The position numbers and the translations under genes are program-made. 64,000 bases of DNA from Deltaproteobacteria bacterium. GTDB taxonomy: Bacteria > Desulfobacterota > Desulfarculia > JACQYL01. Positions within the stretch are counted from its first letter, which is position 1. The number at the start of each line of letters is the position of its first letter. Below, piece after piece: positions 42,836 through 52,741 of the stretch. Location: contig JACQYL010000032.1 in the NCBI GenBank assembly GCA_016208165.1, positions 1 to 64,000 of the forward strand, written 5' to 3'. Under the pieces are notes generated by a model. It worked only from the letters and a program-made list of their open reading frames with translations, was not told the DNA's origin and searched no databases.

Positions 42836-43510
42836 TTACCAGGCGCCTACTTTGCCTGCATTGAGGTTGGCCAAAGCCGGATATGCGATCGTGACGATCG
42901 AGATAAAGCAGCAGTACCATCCTGTGAACTGGAGGGCTCCAAAGTTGCCCAATCCGAACACATAGAAGAACAGGAAAAACGCGATGGCATAGGAGACCCA
43001 AAGAATGCCGAATTGGGGAACCTTGGGAAGCTTCTTGCCTAGGATGTGGAAGTACCCGAGTCCCTCGATAAAGATCAAGACGGACATGGGGAGGGAGTAC
43101 CATCCAAGTGGCTGGAAGGCCGCAAAACCAACGAATGGATTAGCTTGGCCCCCTTCCGGCACGGCCGCCTTCGCCATTGCAATGTAGTCCGGATTGTACA
43201 TGTTGAAGAGGGCTCCGCCGAGCAGCAGATAGGCGACCGCAAAGGTCAGGACAGCGGACCCCACAACCAGTGAAACGGTCTCGCCAAAGCCCTTGTAAGT
43301 ATCCATTACAAGGATAACCAGAGCCATAATCACCATGATGCCGCCGATGATGTAATTCAAATTGGCGACGCCCGCCGCGGAGAAGGCCACATTCAAGATG
43401 CCAATGCCCGCCTGGCCCGCGACTGGGTTGAAGGCGGTGATAACCCCCGCCATGATTAATCCGTTGGTGAACAGAACAGCCGTGACCAGGTACAAAACAA
43501 CGTAAACCAT
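42836..43510 (-). CDS. AmiS/UreI-like multi-pass membrane channel or transporter
   Basis: A 224-residue protein with six or seven membrane segments: MVYVVLYLVTAVLFTNGLIM at the start, then YIIGGIMVIMALVILVMD, SAVLTFAVAYLLLGGALF, GWYSLPMSVLIFIEGLGYF, FGILWVSYAIAFFLFFYVFGL, and FTGWYCCFISIVTIAYPALANL. The layout and the LGWYSL, GILW and FTGW motifs resemble AmiS/UreI channels for urea and short amides. The acetate/succinate (YaaH) family is an alternative. It may pass a small neutral substrate for the neighbouring CoA pathway. It is monocistronic on the minus strand. Confidence 0.6.
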   Translation of the reverse strand: MVYVVLYLVTAVLFTNGLIMAGVITAFNPVAGQAGIGILNVAFSAAGVANLNYIIGGIMVIMALVILVMDTYKGFGETVSLVVGSAVLTFAVAYLLLGGALFNMYNPDYIAMAKAAVPEGGQANPFVGFAAFQPLGWYSLPMSVLIFIEGLGYFHILGKKLPKVPQFGILWVSYAIAFFLFFYVFGLGNFGALQFTGWYCCFISIVTIAYPALANLNAGKVGAW

Positions 43511-43997
43511 CTGACTCTCCCTTCTTCTTTAAAGGTTCTATTGCTCTAAAAACCTATGACCTCTACGAATGAATCGGCTTTCACATGTGGAGCGCGACAT
43601 TGCACGATCGTTCTGTAGCGCGATGAAGAATCATTTCGTCTAGCTCATACTTATAGAGAGTCCGCCCGAAGCACACCCTTTGGGAATCGTAACGACGTAT
43701 AGGTTCACCGAGTATTTGGTTGGGGCTGACTTGCCGCTCCGGGGAAAAGGTTATCGTTCATCTTGTCAAGTCACCGGCTCATCCTGAACGAAATGCATTC
43801 TGGCTGAATTCCGCTCTCATGTCAAGAAAGTAATACAGGATAAATACGCAGTTTTTTAGTGGGCTTTTACACGTCCTATTTCAGATAGAAACTATCTGCT
43901 TTCCCAAAAACAGATAGCGGAATTGTCGCCGTCTCCAGGTGTTTCTTCGGGACATTTTCATAGAACGGTTGGCATTGACTCGAGGTCTCGCCAAAAG
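43511..43997. other. Intergenic region upstream of the channel gene
   Basis: About 490 bases with no gene. It should contain the channel gene promoter (reverse strand); no clear -10/-35 or correctly spaced -24/-12 pair was found. Confidence 0.4.
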
Positions 43998-44026
43998 GAA
44001 GGGCGGTGAGAGTCTCACCGCCCTTC
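43998..44026 (-). terminator. Terminator of the por operon
   Basis: Thirteen-base perfect arms GAAGGGCGGTGAG and CTCACCGCCCTTC with a three-base loop lie 36 bases after the porB stop. On the minus strand CCTTTTGG follows. Confidence 0.75.
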
Positions 44027-44062
44027 TTCGTTTTCCATACGAAAGATAAATCCCGGCTTGAT

Positions 44063-45034
44063 CTACTCGGTTTTATCCTCCGGAGTTGTGGCGGCAATGA
44101 GTTTCATCAGTCTCTCCCAGTTGGCGTCGACTCTTTCCTGTATGGTCTTTACGTCTTCCGCCGTCAGATGGCTGAATCTCCGCTGGGGTTTCAGATACTC
44201 TTCCACCGGTTTCGGTTTCTTGATGTCCCTGCTGAGAATCCACTGGCCGTCTATGACTTCGTATAGCGGAAAAACCCGGGTCTCCACCACCAAGCGAGCC
44301 GACTCGACCGACAAATGCGGGGCCATTCGCCAACCCGTGCAGCACGGTGAATAGACATGAAGATACGCGGGCCCCTTCACCAGAGACGCTTTCTTGGCTT
44401 TGTTCATCAGGTCCACAGGGAACGCAGGAGATCCGGTGGCCACGTACGGAATCCGGTGAGCCGCGGCAATGGCCGGCAGATCCTTCTTCCAGGTTTCCTG
44501 TCCCCTACTCAACTTGCCCGGAGGTGAGGTGGTCGTCATGGCGCCGTAAGGCGTCGAACTCGAGCGCTGAACCCCTGTATTCATGTACGCTTCGTTGTCC
44601 AGGCAGAGATACACGAAGTTGTGGCCCCGCTCGAGCGCGCCGCTCAGCGCCTGCAAACCAATGTCCGCGGTCCCGCCGTCGCCCGCTACGGCCAGAAATG
44701 TCGTGTTCGTGTCCTCGATCTTTCCCTTACGCGTCATTGCCTTATAGGCCGCCTCCACTCCTGAAGCCACGGCGGCCGCATTTTCAAACGCCACGTGGAG
44801 CCAGGGCACCCTCCATGCCGTCTGCGGCCATGGCGATGTGATGATCTCCATGCAGCCCGTGGCGGAGGATACGATGACATTTTCGCCGATGGCCTTCATC
44901 ACCTGACGAAGAGCCAACACCTCACCGCATCCCTGACATGCTCGATGTCCCGGAGCCAACGGTTCCACCATGGGCAAGTTCTTCTTTAGGCTATACTTCT
45001 CGAAGCCTTTAAATGCTTCCGCTGCTGTTCCCAT
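44063..45034 (-). CDS. porB: 2-oxoacid:ferredoxin oxidoreductase, beta (ThDP) subunit
   Basis: A 323-residue subunit. CQGCGEVLALRQVMK provides the paired cysteines for the 4Fe-4S cluster, GDGGTADIGLQALSGALERG ... DNEAYMNTG the ThDP/Mg motif, and YSPCCTGW the late Cys. Together with alpha, gamma and delta subunits it oxidises pyruvate or another 2-oxoacid to an acyl-CoA with reduction of ferredoxin, or runs in reverse. Its start overlaps the alpha stop by one base (TAATG). It is the last gene of the long minus-strand operon. Confidence 0.92.
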   Translation of the reverse strand: MGTAAEAFKGFEKYSLKKNLPMVEPLAPGHRACQGCGEVLALRQVMKAIGENVIVSSATGCMEIITSPWPQTAWRVPWLHVAFENAAAVASGVEAAYKAMTRKGKIEDTNTTFLAVAGDGGTADIGLQALSGALERGHNFVYLCLDNEAYMNTGVQRSSSTPYGAMTTTSPPGKLSRGQETWKKDLPAIAAAHRIPYVATGSPAFPVDLMNKAKKASLVKGPAYLHVYSPCCTGWRMAPHLSVESARLVVETRVFPLYEVIDGQWILSRDIKKPKPVEEYLKPQRRFSHLTAEDVKTIQERVDANWERLMKLIAATTPEDKTE

Positions 45035-46209
45035 TATTCCCTCACATTTATGATCTTGTAGAACTCTGTAAGTTCGGATTTTTCCAAGCTTTCCAGTTCG
45101 GAAGCCATTTCCTCGAAGTTCTCGACGGTCACATCCCGGCCGCCCAAACCCGCAATGTAGTTGTACACGAACGGACGATCCGTCTGATGGTACAATGCGG
45201 ACCGAACTTCCGCCGCCACCGGCCCTCCGGAAGCGCCGAAGGGAAGAGCCCGATCTATAACGCCGACGCGCTTTACGCCTTTCAGGGCTTTCCGCAGCTC
45301 TTCCACGGGAAACGGCCGAAACAGCCGAATGCGCAGCAGACCAACTTTCTTTCCCCGAGAACGCATTTCATCGACGGCCGTCATGGCCGTCTCGCCGATA
45401 CTCCCCATGGTAATGAGCACCGTTTCGGCGCCGTCCATCTGATAGCTCTCCACCGCTCGATAGTATCTTCCAAACTGATCGCCAAAGGCTTGCCAGGCTT
45501 CGGCAATCACCGGTCTGGCTGCTTTAATGGCTTCTTCCTGCGCCTTACGTGCTTCCGTATAGACCTCCGGCATGCCCACCGGTCCCATGGTGATCGGATG
45601 CTTGGGATCGAGACGCATGGCAGGCACGTACGGTTTCAAATAGCTATCCACCTCCGCCTGGTCAAAATACTCGATGGGCTCGATCACGTGGCTCAATGTG
45701 AAACCATCCAGATTAACAATCACGGGCAACAGCACCCGATGGTCTTCCGCCACCCGATAAGCGTGAAATATCAGGTCGTAGGCCTCTTGGCCGTTCTCCG
45801 CCACCGTCTGAATCCAACCCGTGTCCCGGGATAGCATGAGATCGCAATGATCGTTCCAGATGCTGATGGGACCGCTCAATGCCCGGTTCACCATGGACAT
45901 CACCACCGGAAGTCTCAGGGCGGACGCGATATACAGAATCTCCACCATCAAAGCCAGACCCTGCGAGCTGGTGGCCGTAAAGGTGCGTGCTCCCGCAGCC
46001 GACGCGCCGACGCAGGTGCTCATGGCCGTATGTTCGGACTCCACTGGAATGAACTCGGCATCCAGCTCTCCGTCCGCCACCAATTCGGACAGATGCTCCA
46101 CAATATGCGTCTGTGGCGTGATCGGATACGCTGAGATCACATCCACGTTGCACTGTTTCGCAGCCTCGGCCACCGCGATCGAAACTTCCACTCCTAGTCG
46201 TTTAGCCAT
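45034..46209 (-). CDS. porA: 2-oxoacid:ferredoxin oxidoreductase, alpha subunit
   Basis: A 391-residue subunit carrying the pyrimidine-binding fold (ISAYPITPQTHIVEHLSELV, FIPVESEHTAMSTCVGASAAGARTFTATSSQGLALM) and domain II (NLDGFTLSHVIEP), then TVLITMGSIGETAMTAVDEMR and the transketolase C-terminal-like domain RLFRPFPVEELRKALK. These are standard for pyruvate or 2-ketoisovalerate ferredoxin oxidoreductases. It overlaps the delta gene by eight bases. Confidence 0.92.
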   Translation of the reverse strand: MAKRLGVEVSIAVAEAAKQCNVDVISAYPITPQTHIVEHLSELVADGELDAEFIPVESEHTAMSTCVGASAAGARTFTATSSQGLALMVEILYIASALRLPVVMSMVNRALSGPISIWNDHCDLMLSRDTGWIQTVAENGQEAYDLIFHAYRVAEDHRVLLPVIVNLDGFTLSHVIEPIEYFDQAEVDSYLKPYVPAMRLDPKHPITMGPVGMPEVYTEARKAQEEAIKAARPVIAEAWQAFGDQFGRYYRAVESYQMDGAETVLITMGSIGETAMTAVDEMRSRGKKVGLLRIRLFRPFPVEELRKALKGVKRVGVIDRALPFGASGGPVAAEVRSALYHQTDRPFVYNYIAGLGGRDVTVENFEEMASELESLEKSELTEFYKIINVRE

Positions 46210-46501
46210 TGCTGCCCTCCTCCACCATACTTATGCAATCCTTGGGGCATTCATGGGCGCAAATCCCACATCCCTTACAATAGTAGTAGTTCTGAACGTA
46301 ATAACCCTCGTCATCCCGAGAGTACACCATGTCCGGACAGAAGATATAACACATGCCGCATTTGATGCAGCACTCCCTGTCCGTCACCGGCTTCATGCTC
46401 CGCCAATCCCCCGTCTTTAACTTAGAGGAACTACCTGGCTCCAGGATGGCCGTTCCTAATGATAACTCTTTCCAACTGATTGCGCCGGTTTCTTTCGCCA
46501 C
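46202..46501 (-). CDS. porD: 2-oxoacid:ferredoxin oxidoreductase, delta (2x[4Fe-4S] ferredoxin) subunit
   Basis: A 99-residue subunit. Its N-terminal ISWKELSLGTAILEPGSS ... KTGDWRSMKPV is the usual delta-subunit lead, followed by two cluster motifs CIKCGMCYIFCPD and CKGCGICAHECPKDC. It passes electrons to soluble ferredoxin. The start is a GTG at 46501, supported by GAGGAG located in the end of the gamma gene; the longer frame to 46576 overlaps gamma without need. Confidence 0.9.
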   Translation of the reverse strand: MAKETGAISWKELSLGTAILEPGSSSKLKTGDWRSMKPVTDRECCIKCGMCYIFCPDMVYSRDDEGYYVQNYYYCKGCGICAHECPKDCISMVEEGSNG

Positions 46502-46505
46502 GGGT

Positions 46506-47054
46506 TCACTCCTCGATTTTGGTTTCTTCAAACGCGCGCCCGCAGGACGCAATGTTTTTGGACGCCAGCCCTCCAAACCGTTTCTCCAGCGGTCCCTCCA
46601 GATCGGCCACTTCCACTACTCCCGTAGCCTTCACCAGGGCGCCCAGCATGGTCGTGTTCGTGATCGGGACCTTCATGTCCTCGATGGCGATCTTGGACGC
46701 ATCCACTAAGGCAAGCCTTCCTTTCAACCCATACTTCTTACGAAGCTCCTTCGCGTCCTCATTCGTATTGATCACCGTGACTCCGTCCTCTTGAAGACCC
46801 GCCTGTACATCTACAATGGACAACAGGGTCGGGTCCAGCACGACCACCACGTTCGGATTGTACACCTTCTCTCTCGTCCGAATGGGCTTCTGACTCACCC
46901 GCGTGAACGCCATTACAGGCGCACCGCGCCGCTCGGGACCAAAGCTGGGAAACGCCTGGGCGTACTTCCCTTCATTGATGGCCGCGATTGCCACCAATTC
47001 CGCGGAAGTCACCGCTCCTTGCCCGCCTCGTCCGTGATACCTGATCTCTATCAT
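46506..47054 (-). CDS. porG: 2-oxoacid:ferredoxin oxidoreductase, gamma subunit
   Basis: A 182-residue subunit starting MIEIRYHGRGGQGAVTSAELVA, the CoA-binding gamma fold, with YAQAFPSFGPERRGAPVMAFTR and NPNVVVVLDPTLL as expected. Gene order gamma-delta-alpha-beta is the common order of four-subunit enzymes. The stop lies four bases before the delta start. Confidence 0.92.
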   Translation of the reverse strand: MIEIRYHGRGGQGAVTSAELVAIAAINEGKYAQAFPSFGPERRGAPVMAFTRVSQKPIRTREKVYNPNVVVVLDPTLLSIVDVQAGLQEDGVTVINTNEDAKELRKKYGLKGRLALVDASKIAIEDMKVPITNTTMLGALVKATGVVEVADLEGPLEKRFGGLASKNIASCGRAFEETKIEE

Positions 47055-47125
47055 TCCTTTCGGCCTCCATTATACTGACTTTGGTAGAAAACCATAAAAA
47101 TGCACAATACGATGCGCACGATGGT

Positions 47126-47920
47126 TTATTTACCGGCAAATGTTGGTTTGCGCTTTTCACCGAATGCAGTAATCCCCTCTCTGGCATCCTCCGTCGTGAC
47201 CATTAACCGCTGGCAACGGTTCTCTTCCTCGAGATACAGCGGAAGCCTGGCCAAGACTTCTCTGTTCAAGATGGCTTTGCACGCGGCTATGGCCCGAGTA
47301 GGTCTCTGCGCCAAGTCCGCGGCTAGTTCCTGGGCCGCTTTCATAATCTCATCATGGGGCACTACCCGATTGTACAGGCCCAGTTCCAGCGCCTGTTCAG
47401 CGCTCAGAATCTCTCCCGTAAAGAAGTGCTCGGCAGCCCTGTGATACCCTATTCTCTGAGGAAGGAAGAAGGTTCCTCCGGCGTCCGGTATCAGGCCGAT
47501 GTTGACAAAATTTTGGGCGAACCGAGCTTTTTCGGACGCTATGATAATGTCACAGGCGAGGGCCAGATTCGCCCCGGAACCGGCGGCCACCCCATTCAAT
47601 GCCGCCACAACGGGTTTGGGCATCTTCCGAATCGACAGGATCAGCCGGGTCAGCGACTTTAGGATGTCCTCACCTTCTGGTTTTTCTTTTGTCAGACCTA
47701 GTAAATCATCAATGCCTTTCACATCCGCGCCCGCGCAGAACGCTCGACCTTCTCCGGTGAAAATGACGGCGCGAACGTTTTCGTCCAAAGCCACATTCTC
47801 GGAGATCTCGAGCAGCTCTTTCAACATAGGGATGTTGAAAGCGTTAAATGCATCGGGACGGTTCAACGTGATCGTTGCTACCTGCCCGATCGTTCCAAAT
47901 CGAACATTCGTATATGACAT
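47126..47920 (-). CDS. Enoyl-CoA hydratase/isomerase (crotonase) family protein
   Basis: A 264-residue crotonase. Oxyanion-hole loops FCAGADVKGIDDL and NGVAAGSGANLALACD are followed by the catalytic region NFVNIGLIPDAGGTFFLPQRIG. The first catalytic Glu of hydratases is not present and an Asp stands in PDAGG, the pattern of PaaG-type isomerases and ring-opening relatives. This makes an isomerase or another crotonase reaction more likely than simple hydration. It lies between the acyl-CoA ligase and the oxidoreductase genes in one operon. Confidence 0.9.
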   Translation of the reverse strand: MSYTNVRFGTIGQVATITLNRPDAFNAFNIPMLKELLEISENVALDENVRAVIFTGEGRAFCAGADVKGIDDLLGLTKEKPEGEDILKSLTRLILSIRKMPKPVVAALNGVAAGSGANLALACDIIIASEKARFAQNFVNIGLIPDAGGTFFLPQRIGYHRAAEHFFTGEILSAEQALELGLYNRVVPHDEIMKAAQELAADLAQRPTRAIAACKAILNREVLARLPLYLEEENRCQRLMVTTEDAREGITAFGEKRKPTFAGK

Positions 47921-48176
47921 GGTCTTCTCCCTTTTTCCGTTATCCGTGCCTATTCCTTGTCGGAATAATGCGTTCGCGTAAAAGATCCGCTTACAAACAG
48001 CCGCACGGGGTTACTCTTCGTTCCCTGCGCGGGTACACCGCGTTTGCTTTTATTCGGCGAATCGTCTTTCGCCGAGTCATGGATCCCGGTTTCTAAAGGG
48101 TCAAAACGTGGACCGCCCCCACGCGCGGCGAGCGGTCCACAGCGGCCTCTCACAATCGATTGCGAGAATGGTTCTA

Positions 48177-49748
48177 TCAGATGGAGCGTTCCTGTCCCTT
48201 CCAGTAGGGTTCCCGGATGAGGCGCTTGAGCACCTTGCCGGTTGCGGTCCGCGGAAAGTCATCTCTGAATTCCACACTGCGGGGCCGCTTATAGCCGGCC
48301 AGGTGTTTCTTGCAGTGTTCGAGGACCTCCTGCTCGGTCAGACTCGCACCTTCCTTTCGGATGACCAGCGCTTTCACCTCCTCGCCAAAATCGGGATGAG
48401 GCACACCGATTACCGCCACTTCGCTGACGCTCGGCAGATTCATGATCACTTCTTCGATCTCGGCAGGGTACACATTCTCTCCACCGCTGATGATCATGTC
48501 GTGCTTCCGGTCCGCCAGATAGTAGTACCCCTCGTCATCGACATAAGCGATGTCCCCGGCTGTGGCCCATTCGCCGTGGATCGCGTCCCTCGTCTTATCG
48601 GGATCTTTGTAGTACCCGATGAAGGCCGATCGGGCCTTGGCCCATAGAGTTCCCTGCTTGAAGGGTTCCTTGACCTCATTGCCCTCTTCGTCAAGCAGTT
48701 TGATTTCGATTCCCGGGTTGGGAAGGCCGATACTCCGGACCTTGCGCCGCTGGTCCTTGTGTCGAAGCGTCGTAAGCGCCCCGGTTTCCGTGGAGCCGTA
48801 TCCTTCGCTGAAACGGGCGTTTCTGAAAAACTCGAGGGCCGCTTCCTTGGTCTTGGTCAACAAAGGCGCGCTCGACGATCCGAGACTGGACAGGGAGGAC
48901 ATATCGTACTTAGCCTTGAGCGCTTCCGGAAGTTCCAGGATCCGGCTGATCATGGTGGGCACCATGGACGTGGTCGTCACCTTTTCATCAGTGATCAGTT
49001 GCAGCACTTTTTCAGGATCGAATCTTCCGGAAGGCATGATCACGTTGGTTCCACCGCACCAAAACGTGATGAGGGTAGCCCATACGCTGTTGGAATGGCA
49101 AATGGGGATAATGGCAAGCAACACCCGCTGGGTCAGATCGATATGCTCTTTACCCGCCGTACGAACGAACACGTTTTTGATGATGTCCAGAATTCCCCTT
49201 TGGGTGTTCATGGCGCCCTTGGGAAATCCCGTGGTTCCGGACGTGTACCCGAAGAAGAATATATCCTCCTCGCTGATGGCCGCATCCGAAGGTTCGTGCC
49301 CCGGTTGACCTTCCAGCAGCTCTTCGTAGTTCTTGAAACCTTCCGGCGTTTTGTCTTTCGGCGCCACTACGAAAATGTTCTCCTTTTTCACATTGTTCAG
49401 AGAATCAATCTCCAGTTTGTCGAACAGCTCCAATCCCACAATGACTCCGGTGGAATCGGAATTGTTGACTACGTAAGAGATTTCGGAAGGTACCAGACGG
49501 AAGTTCACCGGTACACTGATGACCCCGATACGCGCCAAGCCATGATAAATCTCCAGGAATTCAGTATTGTTGTACATGATGATGGAAACTTTATCCTGCC
49601 TCTTGAATCCCCGCGCTTTCATGGCATGCGCAAGTTGGTTCGCCCGTGTGTTCAGTTCAAGATAACTGACTCGCTTTCCTTCATACACCGCGGCGGCCTT
49701 ATCAGGATATTGCCATGAGTTCAATCGTAATCCATCCGCTACGTTCAC
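48177..49748 (-). CDS. Acyl-CoA synthetase (AMP-forming, class I adenylate-forming enzyme)
   Basis: A 523-residue ligase that activates a carboxylic acid as acyl-AMP and then acyl-CoA. A3 is GYTSGTTGFPKGAM, A5 is EGYGSTETGALT, A7-A8 are ATAGDIAYVDDEGYYYLADRKHDMIISGGENVYP, and A10 is PRTATGKVLKR with the catalytic Lys. Substrate-pocket residues do not point to a specific acid. The second GTG at 49748 is chosen because GCGGAGG lies five bases before it and the family starts NVADGLRLN. The open frame reaches a TTG at 49835 that would overlap the upstream gene. Confidence 0.92.
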   Translation of the reverse strand: MNVADGLRLNSWQYPDKAAAVYEGKRVSYLELNTRANQLAHAMKARGFKRQDKVSIIMYNNTEFLEIYHGLARIGVISVPVNFRLVPSEISYVVNNSDSTGVIVGLELFDKLEIDSLNNVKKENIFVVAPKDKTPEGFKNYEELLEGQPGHEPSDAAISEEDIFFFGYTSGTTGFPKGAMNTQRGILDIIKNVFVRTAGKEHIDLTQRVLLAIIPICHSNSVWATLITFWCGGTNVIMPSGRFDPEKVLQLITDEKVTTTSMVPTMISRILELPEALKAKYDMSSLSSLGSSSAPLLTKTKEAALEFFRNARFSEGYGSTETGALTTLRHKDQRRKVRSIGLPNPGIEIKLLDEEGNEVKEPFKQGTLWAKARSAFIGYYKDPDKTRDAIHGEWATAGDIAYVDDEGYYYLADRKHDMIISGGENVYPAEIEEVIMNLPSVSEVAVIGVPHPDFGEEVKALVIRKEGASLTEQEVLEHCKKHLAGYKRPRSVEFRDDFPRTATGKVLKRLIREPYWKGQERSI

Positions 49749-49801
49749 CACTGCCTCCGCTATTGATTTGTTTTCTTCGTTAAATCCGACAAATTCCTTC
49801 G

Positions 49802-50899
49802 CTAACGCAATTGAGACTTGTCTTTGGGATAACAAAAATAGCCGTCATGATAAGGCGGTACAAACATATACCCCTGCGAACCGTCATTCCATTGAACGAC
49901 ACCGTGAGTGCAAGGTCCGTTCTTCGTCGTGAAGGGCCTCAGTTTCCTTCTGAGCACCTGTTCGAGGACACGGCCCAGGGCGAGGTAACGCGGAAGATCC
50001 ACACCGGTTTCAATGCCTACTTCGTCGAGCATAACCAGCACATCTTCACTCGAGCAGTTTCCAACGTCCACACCGTCCGTGTACAGCGGTCCCGTGCCTT
50101 TTCCCACCATGTTGTCCACGATAAACGACGGCTGTCCGCCAAGCGCGCCCAGGGACGCTTCCACCAGAATAGCTCCTCCGAGTACGGAGGCAAATGTATT
50201 TGCCACTCCCATACCTCGGGTGTCGTGGAAATGTGCGATACGGTACTGGGCTTCGCCGTCATACTTGCCGAACTCATCCACGAGTCGACACATGTATTCA
50301 TAGGAACGAACCGGATTGCTTTCACCGGTGGTGTCGCACGGTGTGAAATCCCGTATCCCGACATCCAAACCCCACTTGATCAGGTCGACGGTATTCTGAA
50401 TGGGAACCGGTCCGTCACAGGGCGAACCGTATACGCATGCAATGGCCATGTCCAGATGGATTCCCACCGACTGGCAGGTCTTCAGCATGTCAAGGATTTC
50501 CGGCTTGTACTCGTCTCTCGTACGTCCCGAGTTACGCTTTCCGTGCAGGTCCGCCGCGGAAATGGTGAAAGCAAGCGAATCAATCGGATCGCCCTTTTGC
50601 TTTACCGCCGCTGCGCGCTCGGCCGCCTTTCGGGTCATTCCGTACGATTTGTAATGAACGCCTTCCACTCGTTTCAAACCGGCATGCACCGCTTCCGCGT
50701 CCGAAGACTGAGGGAGCAACTTCGGATGGGAGAAGTTGGTTACTTCCACCTGCTTATAGCCACAAGTGATGAACTCGTTGATGAACCAGATTTTCGTTTC
50801 CGTCGGCAAAAAGGTATCCAGATCCTGGATACCGTCTCGGGCGAATAGTTCCAGCACGTCCACTTTCTTGGGCAAGTTGCCCTTAAGATCCAACTTCAT
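49802..50899 (-). CDS. HMG-CoA lyase-like (DRE-TIM metallolyase) protein with altered catalytic Cys
   Basis: A 365-residue DRE-TIM enzyme. FARDGIQD (Arg21-Asp22) matches the HMG-CoA lyase RDGLQ, VEVTNFSHPKLLPQ its substrate loop, and AHFHDTRGMG (His223, His225) its metal ligands. The flexible loop that carries the catalytic Cys in HMG-CoA lyases (GLGGCP) reads GALGGQPSF, with Gln256 in its place. About 15 extra residues follow before NCSSEDVLVML. It is therefore probably not a classical HMG-CoA lyase but a divergent aldolase or lyase acting on another acyl-CoA. GGGAGG precedes the ATG. It lies between carboxyltransferase and ligase genes. Confidence 0.85.
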   Translation of the reverse strand: MKLDLKGNLPKKVDVLELFARDGIQDLDTFLPTETKIWFINEFITCGYKQVEVTNFSHPKLLPQSSDAEAVHAGLKRVEGVHYKSYGMTRKAAERAAAVKQKGDPIDSLAFTISAADLHGKRNSGRTRDEYKPEILDMLKTCQSVGIHLDMAIACVYGSPCDGPVPIQNTVDLIKWGLDVGIRDFTPCDTTGESNPVRSYEYMCRLVDEFGKYDGEAQYRIAHFHDTRGMGVANTFASVLGGAILVEASLGALGGQPSFIVDNMVGKGTGPLYTDGVDVGNCSSEDVLVMLDEVGIETGVDLPRYLALGRVLEQVLRRKLRPFTTKNGPCTHGVVQWNDGSQGYMFVPPYHDGYFCYPKDKSQLR

Positions 50900-50935
50900 A
50901 AAAAAACCTCCCTATGTATAAGGTACTTAACCGGA

Positions 50936-52486
50936 TCATATGGGAAGATTATCATGCTTCTTCTCCGGCATACGATCCCGTTTATTTTGCAAAGCTTCCA
51001 AAGCCTTTATCAGCTTGACCCGAGTCTGTTCGGGAAAAATCACCTCGTCCACGTACCCGTGCATGGCAGCCTGGTAGGGCGTGGCGAACTTGGACCGGTA
51101 TTCCTCGATCAGTTCCAGCTCTTTCTGCTCCGGATTTTCCGCGCTCTGGATCTCTTTTCGAAATACGATGCCCACAGCGCCTTCCGGTCCCATCACCGCG
51201 ATTTCTGCCGTCGGATAGGCAAAATTGATATCCCCCCACAAGTGTTTACTGCTCATGACGATGTAAGCGCCACCGTAGGCTTTTCTGGTGATCACGGTTA
51301 TTTTTGGCACCGTGGCCTCACAGTAAGCATAGATCAGTTTTGCGCCGTGCTTGATAATTCCACCGTATTCCTGCTGAGTGCCGGGGAGAAATCCCGGAAC
51401 GTCTGTAAACGTGATGATCGGAATATTGAAACAATCGCAGAAACGGACAAATCGGGCGCCCTTGACCGAGGCGTTGATATCCAGACAACCGGCCGCCACA
51501 TTGGGCTGATTGGCCAGAATGCCCACCGCGTGCCCGTTCAAACGAGCGAATCCCACAATCATATTGCGCGCGTAATGCTTGTGGACTTCAAAGAAATGTT
51601 GCCCGTCCGCCACGCATTTTATGATCTTATACATGTTATACACGCGCTTGGGACTCTCCGGGATCAGATCCCTGAGTTCCGGGTCCACCCTCGCGGGATC
51701 ATCGGTAGGCTCCAGCCGAGGCGGCTTTTCCCGAAAGTTCTGCGGAAGAAACGACAGAAGTTCCCGCACCATCTGGATGACTTCCTCGTCATCTTTTCCC
51801 TTGAAGTGGGCGACTCCGCTGAGACTCGTATGAGTTCCGGCGCCTCCGAGCTTTTCGGTGGTAACATCTTCATGACATACGGCCTTGACCACTTGCGGAC
51901 CGGTTATGAACATGTACGACGACGTCTCCACCATGAAGATGAAGTCGGTCAGGGCCGGCGAGTAGACGGCACCCCCGGCGCAGGGCCCCATAATCACGGA
52001 GATCTGGGGGATGACCCCGGAAGACAACACGTTTCTCATGAAAATATTACCGTAGCCCGCGAGACTCGTAACACCTTCCTGGATACGAGCCCCTCCTGAA
52101 TCCTGGAGACCGATCAGAGGACAACCGTTTTTCTGTGCAAGATCCTGGACTTTACAGATCTTGTTGGCGTGGGCCAGGCTGAGAGATCCACCCAGGACCG
52201 TAAAATCCTGGGCGAACACGAACACCTTCCTCCCATCAATCGCGCCGTGTCCGATAACCACCCCGTCTCCGGGAAAGCGCTTCGTATCCAGGCCGAAGTC
52301 CGTCGATGTGTGATATACAAACCTGTCCAACTCTTCGAACGTACCTGCATCCAGAAGTTTGGCCAGCCGTTCGCGCGCCGTCAGTTTGCTCTTATTATGC
52401 TGCTCGTCTATCCTGGCCTGACCACCTCCTAATTCCGCTTGTACTGTTTTTTCCTCAAGTAGTTTGAACTTATCTTCGTTAGCCAT
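50936..52486 (-). CDS. Biotin-dependent acyl-CoA carboxyltransferase (PccB/MmdA type)
   Basis: A 516-residue carboxyltransferase of the propionyl-CoA carboxylase beta / methylmalonyl-CoA decarboxylase alpha family. [37 protein letters not shown] and [16 protein letters not shown] (first crotonase-like half, oxyanion loop) are followed by [19 protein letters not shown]-type sequence (here TDVPGFLPG) and [12 protein letters not shown]. It moves the carboxyl group between biotin and an acyl-CoA. No biotin carboxylase or biotin carrier gene is in the window, but decarboxylase beta and delta-like subunits are at 56.2-57.5 kb, so it could serve as the alpha subunit of a sodium pump. The ATG at 52486 has GGGGGGA upstream. 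Confidence 0.92.
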   Translation of the reverse strand: MANEDKFKLLEEKTVQAELGGGQARIDEQHNKSKLTARERLAKLLDAGTFEELDRFVYHTSTDFGLDTKRFPGDGVVIGHGAIDGRKVFVFAQDFTVLGGSLSLAHANKICKVQDLAQKNGCPLIGLQDSGGARIQEGVTSLAGYGNIFMRNVLSSGVIPQISVIMGPCAGGAVYSPALTDFIFMVETSSYMFITGPQVVKAVCHEDVTTEKLGGAGTHTSLSGVAHFKGKDDEEVIQMVRELLSFLPQNFREKPPRLEPTDDPARVDPELRDLIPESPKRVYNMYKIIKCVADGQHFFEVHKHYARNMIVGFARLNGHAVGILANQPNVAAGCLDINASVKGARFVRFCDCFNIPIITFTDVPGFLPGTQQEYGGIIKHGAKLIYAYCEATVPKITVITRKAYGGAYIVMSSKHLWGDINFAYPTAEIAVMGPEGAVGIVFRKEIQSAENPEQKELELIEEYRSKFATPYQAAMHGYVDEVIFPEQTRVKLIKALEALQNKRDRMPEKKHDNLPI

Positions 52487-52741
52487 CTGTCCCCCCAGCA
52501 TTGAAACCGCAAAAATAAGGCCGCTGTCGACGAATCCGCCTCAACCCTTCCTGCTTCCTGCTTCAGGTTTCGAGTATACCGTCCCTTCCCGGAGTCGCAC
52601 TTGTCGGAAATCCGGGATTTTCCTCCCGGCCTCGACGTTCGAACCGCTTACAGAAGTGCGTACGATGCACACCTTCCAGCGCCAAACCAACATCGCGCCA
52701 AACCCCGGCGCGATGTTGGTTTGATGGATCCCGAGCCTTAA

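Noticed and set aside
43560-43620. A -24/-12 (sigma54) promoter before the channel gene
   Set aside because: The GG and GC pairs are eleven bases apart instead of ten.
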